From Chloroflexota bacterium (lineage in GTDB: Bacteria > Chloroflexota > Dehalococcoidia > Lucifugimonadales > UBA3495): a stretch of DNA of 17,588 nt. This document shows positions 13,891 to 17,588 of this stretch, piece by piece. Within the stretch, counting starts at the first letter, position 1; every line of letters begins with the position of its first letter. The position numbers and the translations under genes are program-made. The DNA lies in the NCBI GenBank assembly GCA_022562335.1, contig JADFPM010000023.1, forward strand, positions 1 to 17,588, in the 5' to 3' direction. The notes beneath the pieces are model-generated. The model made no database searches, was not told the DNA's origin, and saw only the letters and a list, made by a program, of their open reading frames with translations.

Positions 13891-14472
13891 ATGAACGTGA
13901 TGGACCGGGATCAAACGCTGGAATTCTTGGGCCGGCACGTCAAGACCGAGATGCTGCTCAAGCACCTGCTGTCGGTGGAAGCTTCCATGCGCGGCTATGC
14001 GGCCAAGTTCGGCGAAGACCAGGACCGGTGGGGTATCGCCGGACTGCTCCACGACTTTGACTGGGAGATCTGTCCCACGCCCGAAGACCACCCCAACTAT
14101 GGGGCGGGCATCCTGCGCGAGTACGGCTATCCCGAAGACATCGTCCGGGCGGTGCTTACCCACGGCGACCACACCGATATCAAGCGGGAGTCGCTGATGG
14201 AGCACACCCTGTTCGCGGTGGATGAACTGTCCGGCTTCATTCGCGCCGTGGCCCTGGTGCGCCCTTCCAAGAGCCTGGACGACGTCTCCCCGCGTTCGGT
14301 AAAACGGAAGATGAAGGACAAGAACTTCGCGCAAAACGTCAAGCGCGACGACCTGATCCGTGGGGCCGAGGAGCTGGAAGTCGACCTGGACGAGCACATC
14401 AGCTTCGTGGTGGAGAGTATGAAGCCGGTGTCGGAACAGATCGGGTTGAACCCCAGCGAATCGGCCGGATAA
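13891..14472 (+). CDS. HD-domain protein (predicted phosphohydrolase)
   Basis: The 193-residue product has an HD metal-dependent hydrolase domain. His25 lies in KHLLSVEASM, and the His54-Asp55 doublet in GLLHDFDWE (51-59). His67 lies in EDHPNYG, His91/His94 in THGDH, and Asp111 near VDELSGF. Together these form the usual metal-binding set. The closest style is the COG2316-type predicted HD hydrolases, which are widely conserved but uncharacterised; the substrate (nucleotide or nucleic acid) is not known. ATG 13891 is chosen because GGGGAGG lies 6 nt upstream; the open frame extends back into trmI but that part is not used. The pairing with trmI suggests a link to RNA metabolism, which is inference only. 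It converges on the MidA-like gene with 14 bp between the stops. Confidence 0.9.
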   Translation: MNVMDRDQTLEFLGRHVKTEMLLKHLLSVEASMRGYAAKFGEDQDRWGIAGLLHDFDWEICPTPEDHPNYGAGILREYGYPEDIVRAVLTHGDHTDIKRESLMEHTLFAVDELSGFIRAVALVRPSKSLDDVSPRSVKRKMKDKNFAQNVKRDDLIRGAEELEVDLDEHISFVVESMKPVSEQIGLNPSESAG

Positions 14473-14496
14473 GCCGTTAAGGATTCCTAAAGGCTT
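14471..14496. terminator. imperfect hairpin between two convergent stops
   Basis: AAGCC/GGCTT, TTA/TAA and GG/CC pair in series around loop ATT, with one mismatch and one bulge. The structure spans both stop codons of the convergent HD-domain and MidA-like genes. There is no clear T-run on either side, so termination is only suggested by position. Confidence 0.35.
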
Positions 14497-15806
14497 ACTT
14501 CTTCTTCCCCGCCCGGTACCGCAAAAGGCGGCCAATCACCTTCGATCTGGAATTCCGAACCGGGATCACGCCCCTGGTTCAGGTCCAAATGGTCCGGGGT
14601 CATCAGGGGCGCCGGCAGCGAATCCATCAACCGCTTTAATCCCTGGACCGAGGCGCCGGGTTGGAACCCCCAGAGGTCGTGATGTCCAACACCTTTGCCT
14701 TGGACCAGCGCCTTGAAATCTCCCAGGCCGCCGGGCCGAACCAGGTCCACCATTCCCGCCCGGTTGGCATCGGTCTGGCGTTGGGTGAGCCCCAGACCGG
14801 TCAGGCCCCGTTGCCAATCCTGCAGCCCCAGGTTTAGCAAGAATTCCCTCTGGGTCAAGTAACCCATCGGCGCCAGCCCAAATTTGCGGCCTTCGTTCAT
14901 CACCGACGTGAAGTCCACCTGGGCGGTGATGTCCTGGCTGCCGATGCGCCGCAGGGGAGCGTCGGTCTGGGTGTGGCGGTAAAAGGTGGTCAGCGTTCCC
15001 CGGGGCCGGTCTTTGGCCGAATATAAATCTTCGGCCTCCCTGCCATAATCCACCGTCAGCACGAAACCGGCTTCCAGAATGTCCGAGATCGCTCCCGTCC
15101 AATCCTCCAGACCGAGGCATATCTCCGCCGTCTGCCCTTCTCCCAGGACCACGCCCAACCCATCCAGCCGGTCCGCCAGCGCCGGAGTGGAAAGCTCGTC
15201 GGGGACCATCGCCAATTCGCCCTGCTCCACCGTTACGTGGACTTCCAGCAGTTTTCCTCCCCGCATCGTCACCTGGTGAACGGGAAAGGCGTCCAGCAAC
15301 TCGTTGGAAAGGACACAACCACGAAATCTAGCCAGGGGCAGGCCCGCCGGCGGATTCCCATCTCCCCCCAAATACCCGCCGGCGGCTACCCGAAGCACCT
15401 CCAGCTGCTCACCGGTGGCTGCTGATCCCTTTTCCAATCCCGGCTGGGAGTTCACGTCCAGGCAGATATACCTAAGGGCTTTAGGGAACCCTTCGGGCAG
15501 TTTCGTCGAAAATTCGGCCACGTCCCGGCAGAGCAACCCGTTGCCGGCGCCCATTTCCAACACGGTAAAAGGACTGGGCCGGTCCATGATCAGCCACATT
15601 TGAAAAAGTTGCACCGATAGAAGCGCGCCAAACGCGGGGTGAACCAGCGGGCTGGTGTAGAAGTCACCCTGGGGTCCGCCAACGGGGCCGCCGGTTCCCC
15701 GGTAATAGCCGCCGGCGGGCCAGTAAAGGGCCACGTCCATGAATTCGGCAAATGTGATTGAACCGCGGTCTGCGATGCGGCGGCGTATTTCCTGTTCGGC
15801 GTTCAT
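14487..15806 (-). CDS. MidA/NDUFAF7-like SAM-dependent methyltransferase
   Basis: The 439-residue product is a class I methyltransferase of the DUF185 (Methyltransf_28) group. The N-terminus, ITFAEFMDVALYWPAGGYY (17-35), is the family opening. SAM motif I is LEMGAGNGLL (83-92). The SNELLDAFPVHQV segment (167-179) and TVDYG (251-255) are diagnostic. Mitochondrial homologue NDUFAF7 dimethylates an arginine of a complex I subunit; whether the bacterial protein does the same is unknown. The last 25 residues are acidic and outside the family fold. ATG 15806 has no good Shine-Dalgarno site, but the N-terminus fits the family. It lies downstream of citrate synthase on the same strand, beyond a terminator hairpin. 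Confidence 0.92.
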   Translation of the reverse strand: MNAEQEIRRRIADRGSITFAEFMDVALYWPAGGYYRGTGGPVGGPQGDFYTSPLVHPAFGALLSVQLFQMWLIMDRPSPFTVLEMGAGNGLLCRDVAEFSTKLPEGFPKALRYICLDVNSQPGLEKGSAATGEQLEVLRVAAGGYLGGDGNPPAGLPLARFRGCVLSNELLDAFPVHQVTMRGGKLLEVHVTVEQGELAMVPDELSTPALADRLDGLGVVLGEGQTAEICLGLEDWTGAISDILEAGFVLTVDYGREAEDLYSAKDRPRGTLTTFYRHTQTDAPLRRIGSQDITAQVDFTSVMNEGRKFGLAPMGYLTQREFLLNLGLQDWQRGLTGLGLTQRQTDANRAGMVDLVRPGGLGDFKALVQGKGVGHHDLWGFQPGASVQGLKRLMDSLPAPLMTPDHLDLNQGRDPGSEFQIEGDWPPFAVPGGEEEVSL

Positions 15807-15909
15807 GGGCGGCGCGTCATGCCGGTAAATGGTATCCCTGAAACATCACCTGGGCACGCGCTCAGAGCACGCCATAACCGGTCTGCGCGCAATCGATGCC
15901 CAAATGAAT

Positions 15910-15930
15910 AGGGGGCCGTGACGGCCCCCT
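15910..15930 (-). terminator. terminator hairpin after citrate synthase
   Basis: AGGGGGCCG and CGGCCCCCT form a perfect 9-bp GC-rich stem with a 3-nt loop, 29 nt after the gltA stop on the minus strand. The following ATTCATTTG has only a broken U-run, so partial read-through into the MidA-like gene is possible. Confidence 0.65.
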
Positions 15931-15959
15931 CGATCAGCTTCCATTCCCCCACAGGAGCG

Positions 15960-17093
15960 CTACCCGCGCTGTTCGATCGGGATGAACTCCAAATCCATTT
16001 TCCCCGAATACTCCAGCAGCGGGCGAATCAGCATATTGTCATTGTATTGCTCGATACACTGCAACGCCCATCCGGGGATCCGGCCCAGGGCGAATATGGA
16101 GATGAACAGGTCGTCGGGTATGCCGAGAAGGTAATAGATCGAACCCGCAAAGAAATCCACGTTCACAAAGATGCCCCGGGACCGGTAGGGGACCATGACC
16201 TTGTCTTCCAGATATGTCAGTATCTGGAACCATTCGGGATGGCCCATCTTCTCGCCCAGCTTCCTTGACCTTTCCCGCAGGTGCCTCGCCCTGGGGTCTT
16301 CCGCCTTGTAGACCCGGTGGCCGAATCCCATGATCCGCCCGCCGGAGTCCAACAGCTTCCGGGCGTACTCCTCGGCGTTTTCCGGGTTGCCGATGTCCAA
16401 GGCCATCTTCATGACCTCTTCGGCAGCGCCGCCGTGGGCCGGGCCTTTCAGCACGCCTACGCCGGTGACAACCGCGGAGTGAAGGTCTGACAGGGTGGAT
16501 GCCGCGACCCTGGCCCCAAAGGCCGAAGCGTTGGCTCCATGCTCGGCGTGGAGTATGAAGTCCACGTCCAGCAGCTTGGTGGTCTCTTCGTCGGGCTCCT
16601 CTCCAAAGAGCATGTACATGAAGTTGCCCGAATGGTTCAGGTTGGGGTTGGGCGCCATCGGTTCCAGCCCCTGACGCAACCGGTGATGGGTCGCAACCAA
16701 CGTGGGACCCATGGCGGTGAGCCTTACCGCCTTGCGTATGGTGGCTTCCTCCGAGTTGTCGTTCACATCAGAATCGAAGGCCGCCAACGCGGAGATGCCG
16801 GTGCGAAGGGCGTCTATGGGATGGCTGGTTTTCACCAGGTCCAATATCTGAATCACCTCGTCGGGGATTATCCTATTGGCCCTGAGAATACCGTCAAATT
16901 CCTGAAGCTGGCTGACCGTGGGCAATGCCCCGTAGAGAAGCAGATAGATCACTTCTTCAAACGTGGACTTTTCGGCCAGGTCGTGGATGTTATAGCCCCG
17001 ATAAAGAAGCTTCCCCTCCTGTCCGTCGATGAAGCTGGACTCTGTGGTATCCAGATACACATCTTTGAGTCCCTTCATGATCTCGGGAGCCAT
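15960..17093 (-). CDS. gltA: citrate synthase (type II-like, citrate/2-methylcitrate synthase family)
   Basis: The 377-residue product condenses acetyl-CoA with oxaloacetate to form citrate. The catalytic triad is complete: His220 in KGPAHGGAAEE, His259 in GFGHRVYK, and Asp313 in FVNVDFFAG. His185 in HAEHGANAS binds oxaloacetate. The short form (about 370-380 residues) is the Gram-positive/archaeal type, which includes 2-methylcitrate synthases, so use of propionyl-CoA cannot be excluded. ATG 17093 is set by AAGGAGG 7 nt upstream (17101-17107), an excellent site. A promoter lies at 17163-17191, leaving a leader of about 65 nt. No prp genes are nearby, which favours the TCA-cycle role. Confidence 0.96.
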   Translation of the reverse strand: MAPEIMKGLKDVYLDTTESSFIDGQEGKLLYRGYNIHDLAEKSTFEEVIYLLLYGALPTVSQLQEFDGILRANRIIPDEVIQILDLVKTSHPIDALRTGISALAAFDSDVNDNSEEATIRKAVRLTAMGPTLVATHHRLRQGLEPMAPNPNLNHSGNFMYMLFGEEPDEETTKLLDVDFILHAEHGANASAFGARVAASTLSDLHSAVVTGVGVLKGPAHGGAAEEVMKMALDIGNPENAEEYARKLLDSGGRIMGFGHRVYKAEDPRARHLRERSRKLGEKMGHPEWFQILTYLEDKVMVPYRSRGIFVNVDFFAGSIYYLLGIPDDLFISIFALGRIPGWALQCIEQYNDNMLIRPLLEYSGKMDLEFIPIEQRG

Positions 17094-17162
17094 ACACGGC
17101 CCTCCTTCCCGGAATTGGGCTGGTTTTGACCGGCTCGCTGCCTCGCCGGCCCAACCGGTAAA

Positions 17163-17191
17163 ATCCTACATAACGCAGGGTATTATGGCAA
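17163..17191 (-). promoter_or_regulatory. sigma70-type promoter for citrate synthase
   Basis: On the minus strand TTGCCA (17186-17191) and TAGGAT (17163-17168) are separated by 17 bp, matching consensus at five and four of six positions. Confidence 0.55.
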
Positions 17192-17588
17192 AAACCTAGC
17201 CTGGGGAACGGTGGCGATTTTAGCATCGGCCTATGGGGGTGTCAAGGCGAACCAGACCAGCCGGGGGGCTCAGGTGAGCCTAAATCGGGAGTTCGGCATG
17301 TGATTCGGTTCGAAGTCATCCACCCCAACCCAGGACCGTTTGCCACCCCCGTAGATTTGGTGGAGATTTGGCTTGGCCGCACGCAGCGCCACGGCCCGTC
17401 ATGAACCATCGAGAACGCCACATCCATCCCGAATGGAACCGGGGCCACTGGTGGCCGCTGGCGGAATGTGACTGATTCAACGGGCTCTCTTACCGCGAAA
17501 TCTCCCGGCCGAAACGCCAATCCCGCCGCCGTTTCGGTCCTCCATCATGATCCAGGCTAGATCTAGCCGTTATGGTACTATGGTTTTA
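17192..17588. other. gene-free right end with small inverted repeats
   Basis: About 400 bp without a supported gene. It holds a 5-bp stem GGCTC-AGGT-GAGCC (17267-17280) and the perfect palindrome at 17555-17568. Open frames exist on both strands, but none has a ribosome site or a family I recognise. It may be upstream DNA of a gene beyond the edge, or an eroded coding remnant. Confidence 0.4.
17555..17568. repeat. perfect 14-bp palindrome
   Basis: GGCTAGATCTAGCC is its own reverse complement, 20 bases from the window edge in AT-richer DNA. It could be an operator for a neighbouring gene outside the window. Confidence 0.45.

Noticed and set aside
17242..17520. Minus-strand 92-residue ORF, and a plus-strand frame with protein-like composition in the same place
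   Set aside because: Neither has a ribosome site, a recognised domain or supporting context; GC-rich DNA gives such frames by chance.

Overview
The window is a GC-rich bacterial chromosome segment made mostly of housekeeping genes. TTG and GTG starts are frequent. The gene set includes a SpoIIIAA/Ycf45-type ATPase fused to an R3H domain, a TrmI-type tRNA methyltransferase, a MidA-type methyltransferase, PdxST vitamin B6 synthesis and an Eis-like acetyltransferase. This fits Chloroflexota, possibly the SAR202/Dehalococcoidia side. That placement rests on protein style and remembered gene content, not on a marker gene. There is no intact mobile element, CRISPR array or phage module.

Layout. 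Positions 1-361 (minus) hold the N-terminal part of a MerR-family metal sensor with its own 19-bp-spacer promoter. Positions 508-2763 (plus) hold aroE and aroC of the shikimate pathway. Positions 3023-3304 (plus) hold a small Rdx/SelW-like selenoprotein with an in-frame UGA. It has its own promoter, Shine-Dalgarno site, SECIS-like hairpin and shared terminator. Positions 3348-7229 (minus) form a compact operon: pdxT, a GNAT-like orphan, the R3H ATPase and tmk. pdxS lies upstream at 7408-8298 on the same strand behind a strong promoter. A tRNA-Phe follows at 8527-8602 (plus).

Positions 8603-10500 contain an unpredicted 27-residue single-TM protein on the minus strand with its own rho-independent terminator, then an Eis-like acetyltransferase (minus). 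Positions 10596-10713 hold tRNA-Gly and its terminator. Positions 10886-12921 (plus) hold a 149-residue protein of unknown function and an aldehyde dehydrogenase that looks like the alpha-ketoglutaric semialdehyde type. Positions 13010-14472 (plus) hold trmI and an HD-domain protein as a pair. Positions 14487-17093 (minus) hold a MidA-like methyltransferase and citrate synthase, separated by a terminator hairpin. The last ~400 bases carry no gene I can support.

The most interesting item is the selenoprotein. An ordinary gene caller would either miss it or start it at the internal Met24 (position 3092), losing the catalytic Cys-x-x-Sec motif. The strong Shine-Dalgarno site upstream of the UGA, the continuous downstream frame, the CxxU position and a correctly spaced hairpin all support recoding. 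The second is the 27-residue membrane protein, which has a ribosome site upstream and a clean terminator about 50 nt after its stop.
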